Source: Stomorhina lunata
Taxonomy: Eukaryota > Arthropoda > Insecta > Diptera > Rhiniidae
Direction: 5' to 3'
Length of the DNA: 64,000 nucleotides
Assembly (NCBI GenBank): GCA_933228675.1
Contig: OW121741.1
Span: 80,080,040-80,144,039 of the forward strand
Shown: in pieces, positions 10,741 to 23,135 of the stretch
How positions within the stretch are numbered: the first letter of the stretch is position 1
How the letters are laid out: each line of letters begins with the position of its first letter
Made by a program: the position numbers and the translations under genes
Notes under the pieces: generated by a model
Told to the model about the DNA's origin: nothing
Database searches by the model: none
The model's input: the letters and a program-made list of their open reading frames with translations, nothing else

Positions 10741-11429
10741 AATCAAGAACTTTTACTAGTTGGATAATTCGTACGAATTAAAGTGCACAACCCTCACTGG
10801 GCACAGCGTTTTTGGGTTGCATGTCAGAATACTTAAACTTCATCAAATCGATGTGCTATTGCAAATGTAAGGGCATCTACATTTTGAAGCATCTTTCCTG
10901 CATGGTTTATCTGGTCTATTGAACTTTATTAAATGTTTGTAAAATATGTGTCTATTTTATTTCGAAGCTACTGGCTGCTTAAATATGCATTCTCTACTTG
11001 TAGTCTAGTAATCATTATCTTTCACAAAGGGACCACTTTCGAACCCAAGTGAAGCTTCCCTAGACATCAGCCACCTGCCCAACCTAATCTTTGGGTGCAT
11101 AACTATTCTAGATGATGACGCCACCGAAAAGCTTTTCTTTTTCCGACTCTTAATTTTAAAGACTCTTTGCATATAATATTAGTATAACCAAATTTTGCTA
11201 GGAATTACATTAAGTACTTTTGCAACACCATTGGTGAAGGGTATCCAAGATTCGGCAAAGCCGAATATAACACTCTTACTTGTTTTTAAATCGTTTTGGT
11301 TTGTTGGGATAATTTCGTATTTTCTTGTTTTTAGTAGGTATTATTTTTTACAACAAAAAATCTTGAATAAAAATTTGCTTTTCTTTAAATGTTTTGGTGT
11401 TTGCTCTTCCGTAAGAAACTTTTGGGCAC

Positions 11430-12387
11430 CCCTGACTTAGAACATCAGATGGGTTGTTATGAAGCGTATTATTAATGTACTAACTTGATATTCGCTGGAA
11501 ATTTTAAATAATCTTAAGGTATGTGTATTTCTGATGAGCCCTCACCTAGATGATATAACATTTTGATATCGGGGGCCAAAATGGGTAAAAACGGGATAAA
11601 ATTATAACTTTAAATCTCATAAAGTAATATGAGAAGAACGATATATTAACTGTGTTTTTTCTTTCAAAAATGTACTTACTGAATTCAATTGGTACCAAAG
11701 ATGTATCAAATATGCAGATTGAACTTTTTTAGGCTTAGGGGATAAAAAGGAGAACAAATTGGTAATCTTAAAACTTTTAAACAAATTAATGTTTGTCTGT
11801 CTGTATGTGCTTTATAGAATAGTAAACTATGCATTTTATCACGTTAAGCTCTTCAAAAAAGTTGAGCCAGCGAAGGTTTTTAAGTTGACTTGATTAATAT
11901 CCGACAGATGGCGCCACCGAAAATTGCTCCAAATGATTTAGATCTAAAACTGGGTATTTGATAATGCTATGATCTTTAGAAAAGTTGTAGCGCATGAGCC
12001 GACGGAGGTTTCTTAGTTGGTATGATCGATTTCCGACTTGAAATTACTCAAAGTTATTTAAATCGTAAACTGTGCATTTGGTCATACAATGATCTTTACC
12101 AAAGTTGTTGCGCATGAGCCGACGAGAGTTTCTAAGTTGATATGACCAATTTCCAAAAACAATTCAAAATTAATTGAACTGTAAACTATGCATTTGATCA
12201 TGTGTTGATCAGGCAAAATAAATAAAATGATTTAAAATTAATTGCATATTTGTGTGCGATGTCTCTCCTATAAATTAATTTATTTGGTTAATACTTTATA
12301 CAATAAAATATTTGTAAACTTTAAAAGTTGCCTTGAAATGCTTATCCTAAAGCTCCGAGCAAGGCTCGGTCAACCAGGTACTATGTC
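11430..12387 (-). repeat. Copy of the ~131-bp-unit repeat family (minus orientation)
   Basis: On the minus strand it starts TAGTACCTGG followed by a stem CCGAGC-CTT-GCTCGG. It then has about four diverged tandem units (11,820-12,200) containing AAGTTGTTGCGCATGAGCCG and GGCGCCA, and a block with CCCATTTTGGC and GTACC-rich text. The same order is seen at 24.1-25.5 and 55.2-59.5 kb. The nature of the element is unknown to me. The terminal hairpin recalls Helitron-type ends, but the terminus does not read CTRR. Confidence 0.6.
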
Positions 12388-12768
12388 TATATTTTAGAAA
12401 ATCGAGCTCAAACTAACCCAGATTATAAAGAAATTTAGATTTTGCAACTGGAGTTAAGCTATTCAATGCGCCAGGCCCAAATCTCGTTTGATTTGGGCCT
12501 TGATAGCATTTCGCCATTTATTACACATATTTTTCGAAGTACTAAATGTTTAAGCTTTAAAGATTCAAACTTTTCGCATATAACCTGCGCTAAACAAACC
12601 AGTTTTGATGCTTAAGATCAGTCGCAAAAGGAGTCAGACTCGTGATAATCATGTTGGCCACAGAAATTGTACCACGAGTCAGACTCGTAGAAATACGTCA
12701 AGGGTTTAAATATTCACTTTTAGACATTTTTATAATAAGAAGAGATATCATTAAGAAATAAAATTACA
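12388..12768. other. A+T-rich spacer with two short palindromic signals
   Basis: No gene is seen. It holds a perfect 11-bp stem (AGGCCCAAATC, loop TCGTTT, GATTTGGGCCT) at 12,473-12,500, and two copies of the near-palindrome GAGTCAGACTC, at about 12,632 and 12,682. Confidence 0.5.
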
Positions 12769-13551
12769 CAGGGACCGAAAATAACTGTTATTTTTGAATT
12801 TTTGATTAAAAAAATCAACCGCAAGGAAATGTCCTAGAATCAAATCAAGTATACCATTTTGATAGTCTTACACCCAATTTTCATAAAATGCGATGCTTTT
12901 TAAAAATCTGATTTTTATTTTTTTAGAAAAAAAAAACAGTTATCCTTTTATTTTTTCGAGCAAAAGCATAAGTTATTTTTCAACTTTTATTATTTCGAGC
13001 ATGAATAAAAGTTATTTTTGATTTTTATTTTTTCAAGCAAGAATAAAAGTTATTTCTTGACTTTCATTTTTTCGAGCAGAAATAAAAGTTATTTTTGTGT
13101 TTCTAACCCCAGTTATGATTACAAACTCAACTACATTAATTTTTGAGCATATGTAAATTATTTTCACTGAAAAAATATCTTTGTTTGAAAAAAATTTTCA
13201 ATAAATTTATCATAATTTCAAACAAAAATTACTTTTATTTCTGCTCGAAAAAATCAAAGTCAAAAAATAACTTTTATTCTTGCTTAAAAAAATAAAAATC
13301 AAAAAATAACTTTTATTCTTGCTTGAAAAAATAAAAGTAAAAATAACTGTTATTTTTGCTCGAAAAAATAAAAGTTCAAAAATAACTTTTATTTTTGCTT
13401 GAAAAAATAAAAGTCAAAAATAACTTTTATTTTTTATCGAAAAAATAAAAGTCAAAAAATAACTTTTATTTCTGCTCGAAAAAATAAAAGTCAAAAAATA
13501 ACTATTATTTTCTGACTTTTACGATAAAAGTTATAACAGTTACAGTCCCTG
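12769..13551. mobile_element. Palindromic hAT-like MITE (CAGGGACCG), 8-bp TSD
   Basis: The element starts CAGGGACCG, ends GTCCCTG and is flanked by AAATTACA on both sides (12,761-12,768 and 13,552-13,559). An 8-bp duplication with a CAGGG start is typical of hAT. Both halves are built of roughly 40-bp units of the form TTTTTTCGAGCAGAAATAAAAGTTATT, inverted between halves, so the whole can fold on itself. There is no ORF. Related copies lie at 14,604-15,347 and 59,130-59,438. Confidence 0.8.
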
Positions 13552-14335
13552 AAATTACATGTTGCTCCTATGAAGATTTAAACAAGAGTTTCAAGTGTTT
13601 TTTACTACAATTAAAGCTATTTTTAAAATAAATGGTTTTATAATAGCTATTTTTGTGGGACGATTCGTTCATTGCACTTGTTCAAAAACTTTTTTTTTCA
13701 TATTTCCTGCTTTCTCTGTCTCGATGCAAATAAGTTTGTTTTTTTACAGGTTTGTCACAATTTTCTCTCAGCTTCTTTTTATTTGCTTCCGCAATAAATA
13801 AAGGACGCAATAAATCATTTTATTTAATGTGACAGTTCCTGCTGCAAAACAAGCAGACGACATTAGAGCATTTGTGTTCAGAGGAAAAAAACCCAGGAAG
13901 CAGAAGATCTAATAAACAACATTTTTTTTTTCAAGTGGCTTGCAATTTAGGGCTGATATTTCAAACTTGAATATAAGTGGAAATGTTTACTGGGTTGTAA
14001 ATATTTTTTCTTGTGACTGGTTTATTATTTGTCTAACCCACTCTAAATCATTCACTTAAAACTGAACAGAATTGAATAAAATTATATTAAAATTGTGACA
14101 GAAAATAAAATGAGACATAAAATAACAATATTACAAGCAATTAGTGTTCAACTAGTCAACATCAAAGGATACAATTTTATCATTTCATATAAAAAATGTA
14201 AACAATTTTAATCCACTTTTCTAGATCGATATTATAAAATCAAGATACATACCGATTTCCTAAATTCAGATTGCGATTCGGCCAAATTGAGTTTTCAATT
14301 CGAAACGGTCACCTAAATAAAAGGTTTAAGAAAAA
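13552..14335. other. A+T-rich region without recognisable gene
   Basis: The only frame of note (13,595-13,801, 68 codons) is hydrophobic and Phe-rich with no recognisable motif. I see no repeats shared with the rest of the window. Confidence 0.4.
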
Positions 14336-14462
14336 CAAGTAAGAAAGTTCAATAGTCGGTCTAGCCCGACCAAACGATACCCTTCACCACTAAGGTCAAA
14401 TGTGTTCTTTTTCCTGTATAAAGATAAATATTTGCTAAATTTTGCCATCATACAAACAAAAA
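14336..14462 (-). mobile_element. Helentron 3' fragment
   Basis: On the minus strand this is the 3' end of the GTCGG subfamily: CAAGTAAGAAAGT on the plus strand, followed by the GTCGG/CCGAC stem and text matching 7,800-7,895. It is cut off by hAT-family sequence at about 14,463. Confidence 0.65.
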
Positions 14463-14600
14463 ACTTTTATACGGTTAACATAATACAAAAAGGGCGGAAT
14501 TTGTAGGCGTGGTAAAAAATAAAAACAAAATTTAGATTTATTTTTACATTTCCTTTAATCCTAGAGGGTGACTGACTCAACTTTTTTTCGAACCACTCTA
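14463..14600. mobile_element. Half of the hAT foldback MITE found whole at 51,430
   Basis: It matches 51,820-51,936 closely (AAAAAGGGCGGAATTTGTAG, then CGAACCACTCTA at the end). Only one arm is present. Its terminus at about 14,600 is followed three bases later by the next element. Confidence 0.7.
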
Positions 14601-14603
14601 GGG

Positions 14604-15347
14604 CAGGGACCGAATTTAACTGTTATTTTTGAATTTTTGATTAAAAAAAGCAACCGCAAGGAAATGTCGGAGAATTATACCATTTTGATAGTCTTAGACC
14701 AAATTTTCATAAAATGCGATGCTTTTTAAAAATCTGAATTTTATTTTTTAGACAAAAAATAACAGTTATTTTTTTATTTTTACTTTTTTGAGCAAAAATA
14801 ACAGTTATTTTTAACTTTTATTTTTTCGAGCAAAAATAAAAGTTATTTTTCAACTTTTATTTTTTCGAGCAGAAATAACTGTTATTTTTGACTTTAATTA
14901 TATAAAGCAAAAATAAAAGTTATTTTTTGACTTTTATTTTTTTCGAGCAGAAATAAAAGTTATTTTTTTACTTTTATTTTTTCGAGCAGAAATAAAAGTT
15001 ATTTATGTGTTTCCAACCCCAATTTTGATTACAAAACTCAACTCCATTAATTTCTGAGCATATGTAAATTATTTTCACTGAAAAATTATCTTTGTTTGAA
15101 AAAAATTTTCAATAAATTTATCATATTTTCAAACAAAAATAACTTTTATTTCTGCTCGAAAAAATAAAAATCAAAAAATAACTTTTATTCATGCTTGAAA
15201 AAATAAAAGTAAAAAATAACTGTTATTTTTGCTCGAAAAAATTAAAGTTAAAAACTAACTTTTATTTCTGCTCGAAAAAATAAAAGTCAAAAAATAACTT
15301 TTATTTTCTGACTTTTACGATAAAAGTTATAACAGTTACGGTCCCTC
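14604..15347. mobile_element. Palindromic hAT-like MITE (CAGGGACCG), second copy
   Basis: Same architecture as 12,769-13,551: a CAGGGACCGAATTTAACTG start, inverted halves of TTTTTTCGAGCAGAAATAAAAG units, and an AACAGTTACGGTCCCT end. The last base is C in place of G, and no 8-bp duplication is visible, so one edge was probably rearranged. Confidence 0.75.
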
Positions 15348-15560
15348 GGCTTTGCCGAATCTTATATACCCATCCATCAAATTGTGTTAAATTTAGATAC
15401 ATATCTCTTATATCTACGAGGGTGCAGTTAATTCAAAATTTGGACCAAATTCGGACCTTCGTCCAGACCCTATTGTGGCGACAAGAGATAGGTAGACATA
15501 CTGACAGACAGAAAGTCTGTGATACGGGCATACAGTCAGACATACAGACATACATACGAA
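15348..15560 (-). mobile_element. Helentron fragment (TTCGG subfamily)
   Basis: Begins at the GGCTTTGCCGAA part of the 3' hairpin and shares CCATCAAATTGTGTTAAATTTAG with 35,625. It fades out after the GACAGACAGA stretch. Confidence 0.55.
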
Positions 15561-16347
15561 CAGATAATCTCATTCTTTGGTTGAAATAAAAAAACAAATT
15601 CAAGACTACAAGTTGTTTTTTTTATAATTTTTATCTAAAATCCATGAACTTTACATTTGGCCTCTAAAGAGAAACATCAGCATTAACTAACAAAATTACC
15701 AACAAATTGTTTTCTACCTCTAAATCCCAATAGGCTTTCACTACAAACAATATCTCATTACAAAGTATTTCAAAATCATCTCCAAATAAACAATAAATTG
15801 CTTTTCAAAACAAAAAAAAAAAAAAATGCATACATAAATTTTAGCTAATGACAAACATTAGATTTTGTGATTGTTCTATAAGTTTTTAAATTTCATTTAA
15901 TATTTCAAAATATGATTTATTTACATTTTGAAATTGGATAAACTGTTAGATAAAATTTTTTTCATATTTTATAAAAATTTTACATAATAAAAACAAAAAA
16001 GGCTTATTCTATGAGTATTAAACTAAACATTTAAATTGAAGTTGTTATGAATTGTATTTGCCTAGACATCGGAATTTATAATTTTTTTAGTTTTAATTTA
16101 AAGTTTTAAAATTTCATAACCGAAATAAAATTTCATGCATTTGTTTACTACTAAATATTAAAAATACATTTTTCAAACAAATTTCTTACGTTCATGAATT
16201 CATTTGTATAGTAAAATCAAAAATATTTACCAAACATTTTAAACATTTAAGTTATTTAAATTTGTAAATTGTTTTAATTTCTTAACCCTTTCAGCACCAT
16301 TCTTGCCTATAACAACATAACACGAATTGTTTTCGATTGATTGGTAT
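15561..16347. other. A+T-rich spacer
   Basis: No gene or shared repeat is seen between the Helentron fragment and the 11-bp satellite, apart from short homopolymer runs. Confidence 0.4.
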
Positions 16348-19300
16348 TAGACTATGACTAGACTATGACTAGACTATGACTAGACTATGACTAGACTATG
16401 ACTAGACTATGACTAGACTATGACTAGACTATGACTAGACTATGACTAGACTATGACTAGACTATGACTAGACTATGACTAGACTATGACTAGACTATGA
16501 CTAGACTATGACTAGACTATGACTAGACTATGACTAGACTATGACTAGACTATGACTAGACTATGACTAGACTATGACTAGACTATGACTAGACTATGAC
16601 TAGACTATGACTAGACTATGACTAGACTATGACTAGACTATGACTAGACTATGACTAGACTATGACTAGACTATGACTAGACTATGACTAGACTATGACT
16701 AGACTATGACTAGACTATGACTAGACTATGACTAGACTATGACTAGACTATGACTAGACTATGACTAGACTATGACTAGACTATGACTAGACTATGACTA
16801 GACTATGACTAGACTATGACTAGACTATGACTAGACTATGACTAGACTATGACTAGACTATGACTAGACTATGACTAGACTATGACTAGACTATGACTAG
16901 ACTATGACTAGACTATGACTAGACTATGACTAGACTATGACTAGACTATGACTAGACTATGACTAGACTATGACTAGACTATGACTAGACTATGACTAGA
17001 CTATGACTAGACTATGACTAGACTATGACTAGACTATGACTAGACTATGACTAGACTATGACTAGACTATGACTAGACTATGACTAGACTATGACTAGAC
17101 TATGACTAGACTATGACTAGACTATGACTAGACTATGACTAGACTATGACTAGACTATGACTAGACTATGACTAGACTATGACTAGACTATGACTAGACT
17201 ATGACTAGACTATGACTAGACTATGACTAGACTATGACTAGACTATGACTAGACTATGACTAGACTATGACTAGACTATGACTAGACTATGACTAGACTA
17301 TGACTAGACTATGACTAGACTATGACTAGACTATGACTAGACTATGACTAGACTATGACTAGACTATGACTAGACTATGACTAGACTATGACTAGACTAT
17401 GACTAGACTATGACTAGACTATGACTAGACTATGACTAGACTATGACTAGACTATGACTAGACTATGACTAGACTATGACTAGACTATGACTAGACTATG
17501 ACTAGACTATGACTAGACTATGACTAGACTATGACTAGACTATGACTAGACTATGACTAGACTATGACTAGACTATGACTAGACTATGACTAGACTATGA
17601 CTAGACTATGACTAGACTATGACTAGACTATGACTAGACTATGACTAGACTATGACTAGACTATGACTAGACTATGACTAGACTATGACTAGACTATGAC
17701 TAGACTATGACTAGACTATGACTAGACTATGACTAGACTATGACTAGACTATGACTAGACTATGACTAGACTATGACTAGACTATGACTAGACTATGACT
17801 AGACTATGACTAGACTATGACTAGACTATGACTAGACTATGACTAGACTATGACTAGACTATGACTAGACTATGACTAGACTATGACTAGACTATGACTA
17901 GACTATGACTAGACTATGACTAGACTATGACTAGACTATGACTAGACTATGACTAGACTATGACTAGACTATGACTAGACTATGACTAGACTATGACTAG
18001 ACTATGACTAGACTATGACTAGACTATGACTAGACTATGACTAGACTATGACTAGACTATGACTAGACTATGACTAGACTATGACTAGACTATGACTAGA
18101 CTATGACTAGACTATGACTAGACTATGACTAGACTATGACTAGACTATGACTAGACTATGACTAGACTATGACTAGACTATGACTAGACTATGACTAGAC
18201 TATGACTAGACTATGACTAGACTATGACTAGACTATGACTAGACTATGACTAGACTATGACTAGACTATGACTAGACTATGACTAGACTATGACTAGACT
18301 ATGACTAGACTATGACTAGACTATGACTAGACTATGACTAGACTATGACTAGACTATGACTAGACTATGACTAGACTATGACTAGACTATGACTAGACTA
18401 TGACTAGACTATGACTAGACTATGACTAGACTATGACTAGACTATGACTAGACTATGACTAGACTATGACTAGACTATGACTAGACTATGACTAGACTAT
18501 GACTAGACTATGACTAGACTATGACTAGACTATGACTAGACTATGACTAGACTATGACTAGACTATGACTAGACTATGACTAGACTATGACTAGACTATG
18601 ACTAGACTATGACTAGACTATGACTAGACTATGACTAGACTATGACTAGACTATGACTAGACTATGACTAGACTATGACTAGACTATGACTAGACTATGA
18701 CTAGACTATGACTAGACTATGACTAGACTATGACTAGACTATGACTAGACTATGACTAGACTATGACTAGACTATGACTAGACTATGACTAGACTATGAC
18801 TAGACTATGACTAGACTATGACTAGACTATGACTAGACTATGACTAGACTATGACTAGACTATGACTAGACTATGACTAGACTATGACTAGACTATGACT
18901 AGACTATGACTAGACTATGACTAGACTATGACTAGACTATGACTAGACTATGACTAGACTATGACTAGACTATGACTAGACTATGACTAGACTATGACTA
19001 GACTATGACTAGACTATGACTAGACTATGACTAGACTATGACTAGACTATGACTAGACTATGACTAGACTATGACTAGACTATGACTAGACTATGACTAG
19101 ACTATGACTAGACTATGACTAGACTATGACTAGACTATGACTAGACTATGACTAGACTATGACTAGACTATGACTAGACTATGACTAGACTATGACTAGA
19201 CTATGACTAGACTATGACTAGACTATGACTAGACTATGACTAGACTATGACTAGACTATGACTAGACTATGACTAGACTATGACTAGACTATGACTAGAC

Positions 19301-22117
19301 TATGACTAGACTATGACTAGACTATGACTAGACTATGACTAGACTATGACTAGACTATGACTAGACTATGACTAGACTATGACTAGACTATGACTAGACT
19401 ATGACTAGACTATGACTAGACTATGACTAGACTATGACTAGACTATGACTAGACTATGACTAGACTATGACTAGACTATGACTAGACTATGACTAGACTA
19501 TGACTAGACTATGACTAGACTATGACTAGACTATGACTAGACTATGACTAGACTATGACTAGACTATGACTAGACTATGACTAGACTATGACTAGACTAT
19601 GACTAGACTATGACTAGACTATGACTAGACTATGACTAGACTATGACTAGACTATGACTAGACTATGACTAGACTATGACTAGACTATGACTAGACTATG
19701 ACTAGACTATGACTAGACTATGACTAGACTATGACTAGACTATGACTAGACTATGACTAGACTATGACTAGACTATGACTAGACTATGACTAGACTATGA
19801 CTAGACTATGACTAGACTATGACTAGACTATGACTAGACTATGACTAGACTATGACTAGACTATGACTAGACTATGACTAGACTATGACTAGACTATGAC
19901 TAGACTATGACTAGACTATGACTAGACTATGACTAGACTATGACTAGACTATGACTAGACTATGACTAGACTATGACTAGACTATGACTAGACTATGACT
20001 AGACTATGACTAGACTATGACTAGACTATGACTAGACTATGACTAGACTATGACTAGACTATGACTAGACTATGACTAGACTATGACTAGACTATGACTA
20101 GACTATGACTAGACTATGACTAGACTATGACTAGACTATGACTAGACTATGACTAGACTATGACTAGACTATGACTAGACTATGACTAGACTATGACTAG
20201 ACTATGACTAGACTATGACTAGACTATGACTAGACTATGACTAGACTATGACTAGACTATGACTAGACTATGACTAGACTATGACTAGACTATGACTAGA
20301 CTATGACTAGACTATGACTAGACTATGACTAGACTATGACTAGACTATGACTAGACTATGACTAGACTATGACTAGACTATGACTAGACTATGACTAGAC
20401 TATGACTAGACTATGACTAGACTATGACTAGACTATGACTAGACTATGACTAGACTATGACTAGACTATGACTAGACTATGACTAGACTATGACTAGACT
20501 ATGACTAGACTATGACTAGACTATGACTAGACTATGACTAGACTATGACTAGACTATGACTAGACTATGACTAGACTATGACTAGACTATGACTAGACTA
20601 TGACTAGACTATGACTAGACTATGACTAGACTATGACTAGACTATGACTAGACTATGACTAGACTATGACTAGACTATGACTAGACTATGACTAGACTAT
20701 GACTAGACTATGACTAGACTATGACTAGACTATGACTAGACTATGACTAGACTATGACTAGACTATGACTAGACTATGACTAGACTATGACTAGACTATG
20801 ACTAGACTATGACTAGACTATGACTAGACTATGACTAGACTATGACTAGACTATGACTAGACTATGACTAGACTATGACTAGACTATGACTAGACTATGA
20901 CTAGACTATGACTAGACTATGACTAGACTATGACTAGACTATGACTAGACTATGACTAGACTATGACTAGACTATGACTAGACTATGACTAGACTATGAC
21001 TAGACTATGACTAGACTATGACTAGACTATGACTAGACTATGACTAGACTATGACTAGACTATGACTAGACTATGACTAGACTATGACTAGACTATGACT
21101 AGACTATGACTAGACTATGACTAGACTATGACTAGACTATGACTAGACTATGACTAGACTATGACTAGACTATGACTAGACTATGACTAGACTATGACTA
21201 GACTATGACTAGACTATGACTAGACTATGACTAGACTATGACTAGACTATGACTAGACTATGACTAGACTATGACTAGACTATGACTAGACTATGACTAG
21301 ACTATGACTAGACTATGACTAGACTATGACTAGACTATGACTAGACTATGACTAGACTATGACTAGACTATGACTAGACTATGACTAGACTATGACTAGA
21401 CTATGACTAGACTATGACTAGACTATGACTAGACTATGACTAGACTATGACTAGACTATGACTAGACTATGACTAGACTATGACTAGACTATGACTAGAC
21501 TATGACTAGACTATGACTAGACTATGACTAGACTATGACTAGACTATGACTAGACTATGACTAGACTATGACTAGACTATGACTAGACTATGACTAGACT
21601 ATGACTAGACTATGACTAGACTATGACTAGACTATGACTAGACTATGACTAGACTATGACTAGACTATGACTAGACTATGACTAGACTATGACTAGACTA
21701 TGACTAGACTATGACTAGACTATGACTAGACTATGACTAGACTATGACTAGACTATGACTAGACTATGACTAGACTATGACTAGACTATGACTAGACTAT
21801 GACTAGACTATGACTAGACTATGACTAGACTATGACTAGACTATGACTAGACTATGACTAGACTATGACTAGACTATGACTAGACTATGACTAGACTATG
21901 ACTAGACTATGACTAGACTATGACTAGACTATGACTAGACTATGACTAGACTATGACTAGACTATGACTAGACTATGACTAGACTATGACTAGACTATGA
22001 CTAGACTATGACTAGACTATGACTAGACTATGACTAGACTATGACTAGACTATGACTAGACTATGACTAGACTATGACTAGACTATGACTAGACTATGAC
22101 TAGACTATGACTAGACT
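16348..22117. repeat. 11-bp satellite (TAGACTATGAC)n, about 524 units
   Basis: The unit TAGACTATGAC repeats without a phase shift for 5,770 bp: the text returns to the same register every 660 bases from 16,381 to 21,661. I saw no substitutions by eye. The right edge decays within one unit (GAAC replaces ATG, then one more partial copy); the left edge is abrupt. TAG occurs in the unit and its complement contains TAG too. Since 11 is not a multiple of 3, every frame on both strands is closed, so it cannot encode a repeat protein. Confidence 0.97.
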
Positions 22118-22543
22118 GAACAGACTATGACTTGACCAAAATTGTAATTGAAATTAAATTCTAATTTTGGCTGCTTGTGATTTTTTTGCATATTTGTAGT
22201 CAAAACGACAAAAAAATTTGATGTAAATGAAAATAATTTTATTTGTATTTCTATGTAAATGAGACAAGAAGACAGAAACTATAAAGTGGTAAAAATACTA
22301 ATTTAAAAATATAAATCTATATTCAAATGTACATTTCCGTTTCCGTTTTCAATGGTAAGCATTTCAGAATAAGGCAAATACATACACACAAGTATATGAA
22401 ACTACAATTAGAGAAATAAAAAGATACATGCACACATTCATACATACATACATATGTACCATTAATGCATATTTTATATGAAGAAATATCCAAGTGACAT
22501 TGTTTCTATTAAATGGGTTTTTAGTTTTTATATGTTAAACCCT
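22118..22543. other. A+T-rich spacer
   Basis: Contains one degenerate 11-bp unit at its left edge and short CATA-rich runs near 22,430-22,460. No gene is seen. Confidence 0.4.
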
Positions 22544-22658
22544 TTATACCCTTCACCGCCATAGGTGGAAAGAGTATAATAATAGTAATAAGTTTTGTGA
22601 AAATGATTGTCTGATAACGAAATTTAGCAAATATTTGTCTATAGCACTTTCTTACTTG
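22544..22658 (+). mobile_element. Minimal 115-bp Helentron with both ends
   Basis: It starts TTATACCCTTCACCGCCATAG with its subterminal stem (GGTGGAAAGAGTATAA) and ends AGCACTTTCTTACTTG. The interior, including the GTCGG hairpin, is deleted. The text next to the 3' end (AAATTTAGCAAATATTTGTC) matches full copies. Confidence 0.7.
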
Positions 22659-22689
22659 TTTTTGAATGTATTTTCTTCTTTATATTTGA

Positions 22690-23135
22690 TGGAGGCGTAT
22701 ACTTACTAAATATTTATTCAAAAATTAAATATTACGTATACAACCTGTAGTTTTTGCATCAAGCTATAAACTTTGATTCTACAATAAAAAAATTTTATTT
22801 CGTTTAAACTTTTGCTTTACTATTGTTCTCTTTTCTTCTGAAAAGAAAAGTATTTTATTTTTTAATGTGGTCGTAACTTATTAAACTCAAATGAATACCA
22901 TAATTCATGCGTATTTTAATAACCATTACTTCTTATATTTCTAACAAAAGTAATATTTTCAAATTATTCGTAATAATCGGAAACAAACTTAAGAAACTCA
23001 AAATTTTCAAATAAAAAGTTTTTGCTTACGTTTTTCTTATTAAGATGCTATTGAAAAATTATGGTAACTGGTTTCAATTAGTGGCTAAAATTTAAATTTA
23101 TTAATTTCTAACAGTAATATACCAATGAAAAAAAT
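22690..23135. repeat. Unique-looking segment duplicated at 31.9-35.6 kb (empty site)
   Basis: ATTACGTATACAACCTGTAG, GCATCAAGCTATAAACTTTG, GCTTACGTTTTTCTTATTAAG and GGTAACTGGTTTCAATTAGT recur in order at 31,885-32,200 and 35,480-35,570. In the second place a 3.3-kb Helentron separates them. Here the site is unoccupied. Confidence 0.85.

Larger units (their letters stand above)
7896..11282 (+). mobile_element. Long Helentron-like element carrying a nested LINE
   Basis: It starts TTATACCCTTCACC and a subterminal stem (TTCACCAATAGGTGAA), directly after the CTTG end of the preceding copy. It ends at 11,282 with the hairpin TTCGGC-AAA-GCCGAA and CACTCTTACTTG. Two (GTCT/GTCC) blocks, near 8,026 and 8,820, are followed by near-duplicate text (TTGAAATCAAGTTT/TTGTAGTCAAGTTT), suggesting an internal duplication. 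The 5' end is of the GTCGG subfamily and the 3' end of the TTCGG subfamily, so it may be a recombinant. No Rep or helicase remnant is visible. Confidence 0.6.

Noticed and set aside
12625..12692. Paired GAGTCAGACTC palindromes as an operator-like site
   Set aside because: Two short imperfect copies 50 bases apart in A+T-rich DNA with no adjacent gene; chance or an old repeat is as likely.
16348..22117. CRISPR-like or protein-coding repeat
   Set aside because: The 11-bp units have no spacers and the DNA is eukaryotic. TAG falls in every frame on both strands, so it is neither a CRISPR array nor a repeat protein.
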